From the NCBI GenBank assembly GCA_965203195.1, contig OZ241860.1:992001-1056000 (forward strand): a stretch of DNA of 64,000 nt. The letters run 5' to 3'. This document shows positions 52,111 to 61,128 of this stretch, in pieces. Under the pieces are notes generated by a model. That model did no database searches. It was not told the DNA's origin and saw only the letters and a list, made by a program, of their open reading frames with translations. Position numbers and translations under genes: made by a program. How positions within the stretch are numbered: position 1 is the stretch's first letter; the number at the start of each line of letters is the position of its first letter. Source of the DNA: Bin87 sp965203195. Its GTDB lineage: Bacteria; Chloroflexota; Dehalococcoidia; Lucifugimonadales; UBA3495.

Positions 52111-53223
52111 ATGTCCACCGTCGGAATCATCGCCAATCCCGCCGCCAGCAAGGATATTCGCCGGCTGGTCGCCCAGGGCCGCGTGGTGCCGGATTGGGAA
52201 AAGGTCAACACCGTCCGGCGCGCCCTCATTGGCCTACAGTCCGCCGGCGTGGAACGCGTCGTGGCAATGCCCGACAGCGGCAACCTGTGCCGCCGCGCCG
52301 CCGCCGATTCCGGCGTCCGCCTGCCCGTGGCGCTCCTGCCTATGTCCCCCCTGTACAACGAGGGCGACACTATGCGCGCCGCCGCTATGATGGCCGACCT
52401 GGGCGTGGGCTGCCTGATTACCCTGGGCGGCGACGGCACCAACCGGGCCGTGGCCGCCGCCACCAACCGCCTGCCCATCGTCGCCATTTCTACCGGCACC
52501 AACAACATCTTCCCCGTGATGATCGAAGGCACCCTCGCCGGCATCGCCGCCGGCCTGGTCGCCTCCCGGCAGCTGGGCCTCCAGTACGCCGCAATTGTCA
52601 GCAAGACGCTGCAAATCCGCATCAACGGAGAATACCGCGACCTCGCCCTGGTGGACGTGGCCATTTCCCGGTCGCGCTATGTCGCCACCCGCGCCATCTG
52701 GGATCTGGACACCGTTCACGAAGTGTTCCTGACCCGCGCCGAGCCCGCCGGCATCGGCCTGTCCTCCATCGGCGGCCGTCTGCATCCCCTGTCCCTGGCC
52801 GATGTCGGGGGGCTGCGCTACCGCCTGGCCTCCGCCGCAACCCCGCCCGGCGCCGATGCAGCGGCGGACACCGCCGCTGCCCCCCCGGAGCCGGAACCCG
52901 CCACGCCCGCAACCACCGTGCTGGCTCCGGTGGCGCCGGGCATGATAGCCACCGCCGTCATCGCCCACTGGGAGCTGCTGTCCGAGGGCGCCCCGGTAGC
53001 CCTGGAACGCCGCCACTGCACCATCGCCCTGGACGGCGAGCGGTCGTTAACCGTCACGCCGGACGACGCCGTCGAAATCACCCTGGCGCGCAACGGCCCG
53101 CCGGTAGTGCAGGTTCCCCGCGCCCTGCATCGGGCGGCGCAGCTGGGCCTCTTCCACCGCGCCGCCCCGTCCCCGCCGCCGCTGCCCGACTTGCCGCCGC
53201 CGGTTTCCGATGCGCCCCCATAA
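52111..53223 (+). CDS. NAD kinase/AcoX-like protein
   Basis: A 370-residue protein. VGIIANPAASKDIRRLV and LITLGGDGTNRAVAAA (GGDGT motif) with ISTGTNNIFP mark the NAD-kinase/diacylglycerol-kinase superfamily; the length and order are closest to AcoX-like ATP-NAD kinase proteins. The middle (IRINGEYRDLALVDVAISR) is the beta-sandwich. A Pro/Ala-rich insert (APPEPEPATPATT) and a Pro-rich tail are unusual. The role is unclear; genuine NADP synthesis is possible but unproven. A weak AAGG precedes the ATG. It is upstream of the hydantoinase gene on the same strand. Confidence 0.7.
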   Translation: MSTVGIIANPAASKDIRRLVAQGRVVPDWEKVNTVRRALIGLQSAGVERVVAMPDSGNLCRRAAADSGVRLPVALLPMSPLYNEGDTMRAAAMMADLGVGCLITLGGDGTNRAVAAATNRLPIVAISTGTNNIFPVMIEGTLAGIAAGLVASRQLGLQYAAIVSKTLQIRINGEYRDLALVDVAISRSRYVATRAIWDLDTVHEVFLTRAEPAGIGLSSIGGRLHPLSLADVGGLRYRLASAATPPGADAAADTAAAPPEPEPATPATTVLAPVAPGMIATAVIAHWELLSEGAPVALERRHCTIALDGERSLTVTPDDAVEITLARNGPPVVQVPRALHRAAQLGLFHRAAPSPPPLPDLPPPVSDAPP

Positions 53224-53304
53224 TAGCCGCCATACGCCGTCCCGAAACCAGGCCCGGCGCCGCCCTTGACGCCGCTGCCCCGTTTCCGGGCTTTCGTTTT
53301 GCGC

Positions 53305-53310
53305 TATACT
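53305..53310 (+). promoter_or_regulatory. -10 box TATACT
   Basis: TATACT about 90 bases before the dihydropyrimidinase start; the same GCGCTATACT string occurs at 5991. No clear -35. Confidence 0.35.
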
Positions 53311-53399
53311 GGCCCCCATCCTGCCGGCACGGCCTGGCCCCACGCCACGCCGCCCCCGGCAGCGCCGAAACCCGCACCCAACCGGAGGGAACAGACACT

Positions 53400-54824
53400 A
53401 TGCTGGACTTGATCATCCGCGGCGGACAGGTCGTCACCCCCTGGGGCGTGGGCGACTGGGATGTCTGCATCCAGGGCGAAAAAATCGTCGCCATCACCGC
53501 CCCCAACACTATGACCGACGACGTCGCCCGCGTCATTGACGCCGCCGGCAAGGTCGTCGTCCCCGGCGGCATCGAACCCCACGCCCACATCGACGCCCCC
53601 ATTATGGGCCCCGGCAACCTCCGCACCGCACCCCCGGAACAGGTCAGCCGCGCCGCCCTCTTCGGCGGCACCACCACCCTGCTGGACTTCGCCATCCACC
53701 ACCCCGGCAACACCATCGCCGAAGCCATGCAGGAACGCGCCAACTCCTGGCGCGGCAACTCCTATGCCGACTACGCCCACCACCTGATGCTCCTGGGCGA
53801 AATCCCCCAGCGCACCCTGGAATCCCTGCACGAACACATCGAGGACGGCTGGGCCAGCGTCAAAATCTTCACCACCAACATCCGACCGCCCGAAATGTCC
53901 GGCGAACCCCGCAAGGTCGGTATGGGCCACCTGCACGACCTGATGACAGTCGTCCAGCGCCACGACGCCATGCTCCTCGTCCATTCCGAGGACGACGATA
54001 TGGTGCAGTATATGTACGAAAAACTGCAACGCGAGGAACGCAACGAGTGGTGGAATATGCCCCTCGTCCACAGCAACGAATCGGAGGACGTATCCTTCCG
54101 CCGCGTGCTCCGCGTGGCCGAATGGACGGGTTCGCCCGTCTATTTCGTCCATGTCAGCGCCCGCGAGGGCATCAACGCCATCGGCGAAGCCCGCAACCGG
54201 GGCATCCCCGCCTACGGCGAAACCCTGCACAACTACGCCTGCTTCAACGCCAACCACTACAAAGAGGAAAACGGGATGAAGTATCACACCTACCCGTCCC
54301 TCAAATCCCCCGAAGACGCCGCCATGCTGTGGCAGGGCATCGCTTGGGGCGGCCTGCACACTATGGCCACCGACGAATACTGCACCAACTGGAACCTCAA
54401 AATCGCCGGCAAGACGGTGCGCGACGTAACCGGCGGCCACAACGGCGCCGAAACCCGCGTCGGCATCACCTACAGCGAAGGCGTCTCCAAACGGGGTATG
54501 TCCCTGCCGCGCTTCGTGGACATCACCTCCGCCAACTGCGCCCGCCTTATGGGCCTCTACCCCCGCAAGGGCGCCCTGGCCCCCGGCAGCGACGCCGACA
54601 TCACCCTCATCGACCCGTCCATCAAAAAGCGCCTCACTATGGACGACTTCCACATCAGCGACTACAGCATCTGGGAAGGCTTCGAGATCGAAGGCTGGCC
54701 CGTGCTGACCATTATGCGCGGCGCCGTAGCCGTAGAGGACGGCCGCCTGACTGCCCCCGCCGGCGGCGGCCAATGGCTGCCCCGCAAGTTGGACCGCGAA
54801 GTAACCCGCCGCCCCATCGGATAG
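53400..54824 (+). CDS. Dihydropyrimidinase/hydantoinase family amidohydrolase
   Basis: A 474-residue cyclic amidohydrolase. EPHAHIDAP is the HxH metal pair, SVKIFTT holds the lysine that is carbamylated, LVHSED and YFVHVS supply the His ligands, and MATDEYC the catalytic Asp. PKWxGPR-type arginine sites differ, so dihydropyrimidine, hydantoin or another cyclic amide is possible. GGAGGG lies before the ATG at 53400. It is flanked by an NAD-kinase-like gene and a PIG-L deacetylase, with an amidase divergent nearby: a small nitrogen-compound catabolic group. Confidence 0.88.
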   Translation: MLDLIIRGGQVVTPWGVGDWDVCIQGEKIVAITAPNTMTDDVARVIDAAGKVVVPGGIEPHAHIDAPIMGPGNLRTAPPEQVSRAALFGGTTTLLDFAIHHPGNTIAEAMQERANSWRGNSYADYAHHLMLLGEIPQRTLESLHEHIEDGWASVKIFTTNIRPPEMSGEPRKVGMGHLHDLMTVVQRHDAMLLVHSEDDDMVQYMYEKLQREERNEWWNMPLVHSNESEDVSFRRVLRVAEWTGSPVYFVHVSAREGINAIGEARNRGIPAYGETLHNYACFNANHYKEENGMKYHTYPSLKSPEDAAMLWQGIAWGGLHTMATDEYCTNWNLKIAGKTVRDVTGGHNGAETRVGITYSEGVSKRGMSLPRFVDITSANCARLMGLYPRKGALAPGSDADITLIDPSIKKRLTMDDFHISDYSIWEGFEIEGWPVLTIMRGAVAVEDGRLTAPAGGGQWLPRKLDREVTRRPIG

Positions 54825-54964
54825 CGGCGTCATCCCCGGCAACACCGCCCCCGGCCGCACCGCCAGCCGGAGCAGTGGGCAAATGACCATTCGCCCACTG
54901 CCATCCGGCGGTGCCCGCAACCCTAACCCGTACCTGCCCTGTACCCCACCGGCAAAGGCTGATT

Positions 54965-55816
54965 ATGGCTGACCATCGTCTCCTGATCCTGTTCGCCCAT
55001 CCTGATGACGAAGCGTTCCCCGTTGGCGGCGCAATCGCCATGCACACGGCGCGCGGCGTCGCCGCCCGTCTGCTCACCGCCACCTCCGGCGAACTGGGCG
55101 AAATACGCCAGCCCGGCTCGGCAACGCGGGAAACCATCGGCGCCGTGCGCCGCGCCGAGCTGGCCCGGGCCGTCGCCGAACTGGGCATCGCCTCCCACGA
55201 AGTGCTGTCTTACCGCGACTCCGGCATGGCCGGCTGGGACGATAACCACCATCCCCGCGCCTTCGTCCAGGCCGACGAACACGAAGTGGTAGCCCGCCTG
55301 GTGTTTGAAATACGCCGGTTCCGTCCCCAGGTGATTCTAACCTTCGGAATGGACGGACTCTACGGCCATCCCGACCACATCGCCATCTGCCAGCATTCCA
55401 CCAAAGCCTTCCACCTGGCGGCGGACGAGGCCGCCTTCCCTCATCACCGCGCCATTGGCATACTGCCCCACCAAACCGACCGGCTGTTTTACAGTGTGCG
55501 TCCCCGCGGCTTCCGGGTGCGGATGGCCGAAATCCTCCAGGCCGCCGGCGTGGACTTTCCTATGCCGCCGCCCGACCGCGCCCACGACGGCGCCGACCCG
55601 GCCACCATCCACCTGACCCTGGACGTATCCGCCGGCCTGGACGCCAAAATGGCCTGCATCAAGCGCCACTTCACCCAGCTGCAACCCGACTGGCCCTACG
55701 ACCGGACGCCCCGCGCCGTGACCGCCGCTGCCATCGGGGTGGAGCACTTCATCCGCGCCCACCCGCCCGTCGCCGCCGGCGAAACCGTCCCGGACGACTT
55801 CTTCGCCGGCCTGTAA
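54965..55816 (+). CDS. PIG-L family deacetylase
   Basis: A 283-residue zinc deacetylase of the LmbE/MshB fold. LFAHPDDEAFPVGGAIA has the His-Pro-Asp-Asp metal motif and DGLYGHPDHIAICQ the third His. The family removes acetyl groups from GlcNAc-type substrates, for example in mycothiol or bacillithiol synthesis or detoxification. No thiol-synthesis partner is near, so the substrate is open. AAAGG lies before the ATG. Confidence 0.88.
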   Translation: MADHRLLILFAHPDDEAFPVGGAIAMHTARGVAARLLTATSGELGEIRQPGSATRETIGAVRRAELARAVAELGIASHEVLSYRDSGMAGWDDNHHPRAFVQADEHEVVARLVFEIRRFRPQVILTFGMDGLYGHPDHIAICQHSTKAFHLAADEAAFPHHRAIGILPHQTDRLFYSVRPRGFRVRMAEILQAAGVDFPMPPPDRAHDGADPATIHLTLDVSAGLDAKMACIKRHFTQLQPDWPYDRTPRAVTAAAIGVEHFIRAHPPVAAGETVPDDFFAGL

Positions 55817-55906
55817 CCCCGCAACCCTGCCCGGCCGCCGCTGCCCCGCCGGCCCCCTGTACATCATAGCCGCCCCTGGCCGCCGTCCTTTTTTAGCGCG
55901 CCGGTA

Positions 55907-55937
55907 CGCCGCCGCAAGCATCATCCCTGCGGCGGCG
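55907..55937. terminator. Hairpin between convergent genes
   Basis: CGCCGCCGCA pairs perfectly with TGCGGCGGCG around an 11-base loop, between the PIG-L stop and the gyrA stop. A TTTTTT tract lies before it on the plus strand (about 55889-55894) rather than after, so it is not a textbook terminator for either gene. Confidence 0.45.
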
Positions 55938-55974
55938 CGCCCCATAACAGGCTGCATTGATTGCCGGTGGCGTC

Positions 55975-58740
55975 TTACAGCAACGGCGCCTGCCCGTTGG
56001 TCGGCGCCCCGGGCGCATCATCGTCATCGTCATCATCACCCACGGCCCCGGCCCCGCCGCCGTCATCATCAGCCGCCCCGGCCGCAGCGCTGCCGTTGTC
56101 GTACCGGCTGTCCGCCTCGGCGGCCACCGCCTCCGCCTGCTCCAGCACCGAATCCACGCTGGGAGTAGCGTTGCCGCCGCCGCCGCTGCCGTTAACCCGC
56201 GTGGGATCGCTCTGGCTGTAATCGTTGGCCTGGAAGCAGTAAATGGAAACCACGCTGTCGTCGCTGCTCCGTTCCCGCCAGATGATGACCCCTTTCGTCT
56301 GCCGGGTATTCACCACCTTGACCTCGGCCAGGTTGATCCGCACCACCTGCCCCCGTCCGGAGATAATAAACACCTCGTGCCCATCCTCGCCGTTCATCTC
56401 GGCGGTGGCCACGATTTTCGCGTCCACCACGGGCCCGGTGGGCTTGTCCCCCTGGTCCACCGCAAAGGTTTTGACGCCAATCCCGCCCCGCCCCCGCTGC
56501 GTGTAAATAGCCTCCCCCTTGCTGTTATGCAGCGGCGTGGCCTTGCCGTAGCCCTTGTCGCTCACCACCAGCAGAAACTCATCCTGCGGATTGTTCACCA
56601 CATCCATCGCCACTACCCGGTCGTTGCCCCGAAACTTCATCCCGATGACCCCGGTTGCGTTCCGGTTGCGTTCCGGGATGCTTTCCACCGCGCAGAGCAG
56701 CGCCTGCCCCTGTTCCGTAACCAGCATCACCGCGGCGTTTTCGTGCGCCGGGCGCACCGCCACCAGCTCGTCGCCCTCCTGTATCTTCATCGCCAGCAGG
56801 CCCGATTGACGCAGGTTCTGCAACTGCCCCGGACGCAGGGCGTTCAACCGCCCCTTGCGCGTGGCGAAAATGTACAGATTGTTGTAATCCCCCCGGCGCA
56901 CCGGCAGCATCGTCTGCACCTGCTCCCCCGGTTGCAGCTTTACCAGATTGACCAGCAGCGTGCCCCGCGCCGTGCGCCCGGCGTCGCTGGGCGTCTCGTA
57001 CACATTCAGCGGATACACCCGCCCCCGGTTGGTGAAAAACAGCAGCTGCCCATGCGTGTCCGTGACGGCAATCTGCATCACCGCGTCATCGTCCCGGTTG
57101 CTGGTGCCGCGCACCCCCTTGCCGCCCCGCCGCTGCGTGCGGTAGGTATTAATCGGAACCCGCTTGATGTAGCCCCGCTGGCTCAGGGTCACGACCACAT
57201 CCTCCTGGACGATGAACTGCTCAATGGACTGCTCCTGCACTTCGTCCGCTTCAATCCGGGTGCGGCGGGCGTTGCTGTGCTTCCGCTTGGCCTCCCGCGT
57301 CTCCCGCTTGATCTCCGCGCGGATTTTCTGCGGGTTCTGTAGCAGATCCTCCAGCCGGGAGATGGTTTGCAGCAGCTCGTTATACTCCTGATCCAGCTTC
57401 TGCCGTTCCAGCGCCGCCAGGCGGCGCAGCTGCATATCCAGGATGGCCTGCGCCTGCACTTCGGTCAGGTCAAACTGCTGCGTCAGGTTGTTGCGGGCGG
57501 TCTCCACATCCTGGCTGCCGCGAATGGTCTCAATAATGGCGTCAATCGCGTCCAGGGCCTTGAGCAGCCCCTCCACTATGTGCGCCCGGTCCCGCGCCCG
57601 CCCCAGCTGGTACTCCGTCCGCCGCCGGATGACCTCCTCCCGGTGGGCGATGAAGTGGCTGATCAGATCCTTCAGCGGCAGCTCCTGCGGCTGCCCGTTC
57701 ACCAGCGCCAGCATTATGGCGTTGAAAGTGGAACGCAGCGCCGTGCGCTTGTACAGGTTATTGAGAATCACCGTGGCCTGGGCATTCCGGTTCAGCTCAA
57801 TGACCACCCGGATCCCCCGCCGGTCCGACTCGTCCCGGATTTCCGTAATGCCCACCAGCGTTTTGTCCCGCACCAGCGCCGCGATTTTTTCCACCAGCGT
57901 GGCCTTGTTCACCTGGTAAGGCAGTTCGCTGATGACAATGCGCTGCCGGTTCTGCCGCGTTTCCTCAATCTCCGTCACCGCCTCCATAATCACCCGACCC
58001 CGCCCGGTGGCGTACATATCGCGAATGCCGGAAACCCCCCGGATGCGCGCCGCCGTCGGAAAATCCGGGCCGGGAACCAGCGCCATCAGGTCATCCACAT
58101 TGCAGTTGGGCCGGTCGATCACATGACAGACGGCGTCGCAAATCTCCCCCAGATTGTGGGGCGGCATATTCGTAGCCATCCCCACCGCAATGCCCGCCGA
58201 ACCGTTCACCAGCAGGTTCGGCATCCGCGAAGGCAGCACCTGCGGCTCTTTCAGCGAGTCGTCAAAATTGTCGGTGAAATCAACCGTCTGCTGGTCAATG
58301 TCCGCCAGCATCTCATCGGCAATGCCCGCCAGCCGCGCCTCCGTGTAGCGCATCGCCGCCGGCGGGTCGCCGTCAATGCTCCCGAAATTGCCCTGCCCGT
58401 CAATCAGCGGCGCGCGCATGGAAAACAGCTGCGCCATACGCACCAGGGCATCGTACACCGACCCGTCCCCGTGCGGGTGAAACTTCCCCAGCACCTCCCC
58501 CACAATCCGCGCGCTCTTGCGGTACTGGCTGCCGGGACGGATGCCCATATCATGCATCGCGTACAGAATGCGCCGCTGCACGGGCTTGAGGCCATCGCGC
58601 ACATCCGGCAGGGCCCGGGCCACAATCACCGACATCGCATAGGAGAGATACGACTCGCGCATCTCGTCCTCAATGGGCCGGATGGTGTAGTCGCCTCCGG
58701 TCTGCGGCGGCGGGGGTGGCGGCGGCGGTGCGGTAGTCAT
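55975..58740 (-). CDS. gyrA: DNA gyrase subunit A
   Basis: A 921-residue type II topoisomerase subunit. The catalytic Tyr is Tyr132 in AAMRYTEARL. The GyrA box QRRGGKG (in YRTQRRGGKGVRG) separates it from ParC. The quinolone pocket reads HPHGDGSVYD, with Gly93 at the E. coli Ser83 position and Asp97 at Asp87. The N-terminus carries eight consecutive prolines, and the C-terminus a long Gly/Asp tail with DDDDDDD. gyrB is not adjacent. ATG 58740. Confidence 0.96.
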   Translation of the reverse strand: MTTAPPPPPPPPQTGGDYTIRPIEDEMRESYLSYAMSVIVARALPDVRDGLKPVQRRILYAMHDMGIRPGSQYRKSARIVGEVLGKFHPHGDGSVYDALVRMAQLFSMRAPLIDGQGNFGSIDGDPPAAMRYTEARLAGIADEMLADIDQQTVDFTDNFDDSLKEPQVLPSRMPNLLVNGSAGIAVGMATNMPPHNLGEICDAVCHVIDRPNCNVDDLMALVPGPDFPTAARIRGVSGIRDMYATGRGRVIMEAVTEIEETRQNRQRIVISELPYQVNKATLVEKIAALVRDKTLVGITEIRDESDRRGIRVVIELNRNAQATVILNNLYKRTALRSTFNAIMLALVNGQPQELPLKDLISHFIAHREEVIRRRTEYQLGRARDRAHIVEGLLKALDAIDAIIETIRGSQDVETARNNLTQQFDLTEVQAQAILDMQLRRLAALERQKLDQEYNELLQTISRLEDLLQNPQKIRAEIKRETREAKRKHSNARRTRIEADEVQEQSIEQFIVQEDVVVTLSQRGYIKRVPINTYRTQRRGGKGVRGTSNRDDDAVMQIAVTDTHGQLLFFTNRGRVYPLNVYETPSDAGRTARGTLLVNLVKLQPGEQVQTMLPVRRGDYNNLYIFATRKGRLNALRPGQLQNLRQSGLLAMKIQEGDELVAVRPAHENAAVMLVTEQGQALLCAVESIPERNRNATGVIGMKFRGNDRVVAMDVVNNPQDEFLLVVSDKGYGKATPLHNSKGEAIYTQRGRGGIGVKTFAVDQGDKPTGPVVDAKIVATAEMNGEDGHEVFIISGRGQVVRINLAEVKVVNTRQTKGVIIWRERSSDDSVVSIYCFQANDYSQSDPTRVNGSGGGGNATPSVDSVLEQAEAVAAEADSRYDNGSAAAGAADDDGGGAGAVGDDDDDDDAPGAPTNGQAPLL

Positions 58741-58871
58741 GAGCGGTTCTCCTGGCCGCGGGCCCGTTGCAACGGGCGCGCTGGCATAAACTGGGCAGAC
58801 CGAAAAGGCAGCGGAGGCAGCGTGAGTTGGCGTGGCGTTATCGTGGCGTTCAGCGGGATGGTCAGCGCTAA

Positions 58872-58924
58872 CGGGTTAGGAAAACCCGCCATCTGGCCGG
58901 AGGACATTGGCGGCGCGTTCCACC
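58872..58924 (-). pseudogene. Remnant 3' end of a duplicated amidotransferase gene
   Basis: On the minus strand this reads VERAANVLRPDGGFS then stop, against VERAAAALRPDGGFS-stop at the end of the intact gene (58957-59010). Most base changes are synonymous, so a full second copy probably existed under selection before most of it was deleted. The period between the two ends is 85 bp. Confidence 0.7.
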
Positions 58925-58961
58925 TTGCCGGCGGGCGATTTCGCCGGGCCGGACATCGGGG

Positions 58962-59651
58962 TTAGGAAAACCCGCCGTCCGGCCGCAGGGCAGCGGCGGC
59001 GCGCTCCACCAGCCCCAGAAAAAGACTGTTGAAAGCGGCGGGAACCTCATCCCGCCGTTCCGGCAGAAACTGCACCCCGATCACCCACCCGTGTTCCTTG
59101 CTTTCCAGCCCTTCAATCACGCCGTCATCCAGCTGGTAAGCGACCGACATCAGCCGGGGCGCCCGCTGCGCTTCCCGCAGCCCCAGCCGGTGGCGGCTGT
59201 TCACCCGGTACATCCCGGCCCCCCCGATGATGGCGGCGACTTTGGAACCGGGCGAAAGGTAAATCTGATGCCGTCCCTCGTGGTTATGATTCCTCGCCGC
59301 AACCGCCGCCGCCGGCTGCCCGCCAAACGCGGCGTTAAGCAGATGCATCCCCCGCCCGGTAAGCAGCGCCGGCAGATCAGCAGCCAGCGCCGCCGCCAGC
59401 AAAGGCCCGTAGCGGACGCCGGCATCAGCGCCGGCATCAGCGTCGCCTTCGGCAGCGCCGCCGCCAATGCCGTCAAAGGCGGCATCCGGCACCAGCAACC
59501 CCCCGGCCCCGGCCAGCGCCTCCCCCGGAGGCCCCCCCGCGCCGACTATGCGAACCCGCCCGCCGGCATCCTCAACTGCGCTGACGGCCTTGGCCGCATA
59601 ATCGGCGCAGCGCCCATCAGAACTGGTGGCGGCAATGGCGATAACAGGCAA
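58962..59651 (-). CDS. Class I glutamine amidotransferase-like protein, catalytic residues lost
   Basis: A 229-residue protein resembling peptidase C26 (gamma-glutamyl-GABA hydrolase) proteins. PALLTGRGMHLLNAAFGG aligns with the usual CRGMQ nucleophile elbow, but Cys is Gly. MYRVNSRHRL fits VNSxHxQ. VIGVQFLPERR aligns with GxQFHPE, but His is Leu. Glu is kept. So it should be inactive as a hydrolase and may bind a ligand or partner. The reading frame is intact, and a strong extended -10 promoter precedes it, so it is expressed rather than decaying. Confidence 0.7.
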   Translation of the reverse strand: MPVIAIAATSSDGRCADYAAKAVSAVEDAGGRVRIVGAGGPPGEALAGAGGLLVPDAAFDGIGGGAAEGDADAGADAGVRYGPLLAAALAADLPALLTGRGMHLLNAAFGGQPAAAVAARNHNHEGRHQIYLSPGSKVAAIIGGAGMYRVNSRHRLGLREAQRAPRLMSVAYQLDDGVIEGLESKEHGWVIGVQFLPERRDEVPAAFNSLFLGLVERAAAALRPDGGFS

Positions 59652-59686
59652 AACGATCCGGCCGAGGCGACAAAATTTCTATAAGA

Positions 59687-59695
59687 ATTATACCA
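59687..59695 (-). promoter_or_regulatory. Extended -10 promoter
   Basis: On the minus strand TGGTATAAT in an A+T-rich patch, about 36 bases before the start at 59651. Confidence 0.55.
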
Positions 59696-59781
59696 AAAAT
59701 CTATGACTAACGCACGGCATAGACGCGCCGGTTTGCCCGACTCCTGCGCGGCTGCCGGACAACGGCCCGATGCCTGTCGCA

Positions 59782-61128
59782 TCACCCTGCAACTTTCCCC
59801 GCGCCCCCATCCCCCAAAACCATCCGCGCCACCTCCCGCCCCATCCGCACCGAATAATTCGTCCCCCGGTCCTCCGGGTATATCTGCGTCGTATTCGCCA
59901 GATACAGCCCCCGAAACGGCGTCCGGTGGTCTGGAATCCGCGCCCCGTAGTTAACCCCGATTATCGGCTGCGCTCCATCCACCCGGTGGTGAAAGTACTC
60001 CACAATCCACTCCCGGGAAAAATCCGGGTTCAGCCGCCGCAAATGCGGCACGAACTCCTCCAGCAGCTCCTCCGCGTCCTTCCGATAAAGCTCGCTGTCC
60101 CGGTCGGGGTAATTCGTCAGATAGACGATGTGCCGCCCGCCATACATACTGCGGTCAATCATATTGGTATGCTCAATGACACCCACAAAAGGCAGCGAAC
60201 GGTCCGCCACATTCAGCCAGTACTTGGCCGTGAGCGGTCGATCCAGCGTCAGAATCATCAGCACGGCGGATAGGTACTGCGCCGACTCCAGCAGCGCCCG
60301 GTAGTCCTCCGGCAGCTCCGGCGCCAGCCGCGTAAAGATGTAGGACGGCGTGGTGGCAATAACCGCGTCATACTCAAAATCCCGCGCCTCCTCCCCCGCC
60401 AGCGCCGCCGTAAAACCAACCGCCGCGCCCCCGGCGATATTAATGCGCCGCGCCTGCGCCCCCGTATGCACCCGCCCCCCTTGCGCCTCAATCCGTTCCC
60501 CGCAGACATCAAACACCCTCCCGAAACTGCACATCGGGTACCCCAGCCGTTCCCTCTGCATCCCCTTCCGCGACGCCACCCGCAGGTAAATCTTCCCCCA
60601 CAGCCAGGCCATGCTCACCCGGTCGTAATAATCCCCGAACTTCCCCCGCAGCATCGGTTCCCAAATCACCCGGTACGCCGCCTCCCCCATATTCCGCCGC
60701 GTCCATTCCGCCGCCGTAACCCCCTCAAACTTGCGCCAGTCCCGGGTCTTCTGCAAGATAAAAGTCCACACCCCCAGCCGGATGCGCTGCGCCAGCGACA
60801 GCGGCGCAAAACGCAGCAAATCCAGCGGCGTCGCAAAATCCCAAATGCGGCCATCGTAAAACAGCCCCACCTTCGACTCCAGCCACTGCAACTCCGCCCC
60901 CAGCCCCAGCTCCTCAATCAGCGCCACCATATCCGTATCGCTGACGAACAGATGATGATACCCCCGTTCCAGCGCCCCGCCGCCCACCTCGAAGGTCGAC
61001 GCCTGCCCGCCCAGAAACGGCGCCGCCTCAAACACCTCCGCAAAATGCCCCCGCTTGGTCAGCTCGTAGGCGGCGGCCAGGCCCGCCGCCCCGCCGCCAA
61101 TGATGCCCACGCGCATTCGCCTACTCAT
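59782..61128 (-). CDS. FAD-dependent protoporphyrinogen oxidase/phytoene desaturase-like protein
   Basis: A 448-residue flavoprotein. MRVGIIGGGAAGLAAAYELTKRGHFAEVFEAAPFLGGQ is the N-terminal FAD motif and FRGLYLANTTQIYPEDRGTNYSVRMGREVA the C-terminal FAD segment. No membrane helix. This type occurs beside flippase-like and glycosyltransferase genes in lipid or carotenoid loci. The start at 61128 overlaps the flippase stop by eight bases; an ATG at 61116 is also possible. The substrate (carotenoid, protoporphyrinogen or a lipid-linked sugar) cannot be told. Confidence 0.8.
   Translation of the reverse strand: MSRRMRVGIIGGGAAGLAAAYELTKRGHFAEVFEAAPFLGGQASTFEVGGGALERGYHHLFVSDTDMVALIEELGLGAELQWLESKVGLFYDGRIWDFATPLDLLRFAPLSLAQRIRLGVWTFILQKTRDWRKFEGVTAAEWTRRNMGEAAYRVIWEPMLRGKFGDYYDRVSMAWLWGKIYLRVASRKGMQRERLGYPMCSFGRVFDVCGERIEAQGGRVHTGAQARRINIAGGAAVGFTAALAGEEARDFEYDAVIATTPSYIFTRLAPELPEDYRALLESAQYLSAVLMILTLDRPLTAKYWLNVADRSLPFVGVIEHTNMIDRSMYGGRHIVYLTNYPDRDSELYRKDAEELLEEFVPHLRRLNPDFSREWIVEYFHHRVDGAQPIIGVNYGARIPDHRTPFRGLYLANTTQIYPEDRGTNYSVRMGREVARMVLGDGGAGKVAG

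Noticed and set aside
52194..53399. Long upstream extension of the dihydropyrimidinase frame
   Set aside because: It overlaps the NAD-kinase-like gene in another frame and is Arg/Pro/His-rich; the family start with an SD is at 53400.
57367..58965. Antisense open frame of 532 codons under gyrA
   Set aside because: Shadow of gyrA with His/Arg/Gln-rich random composition.
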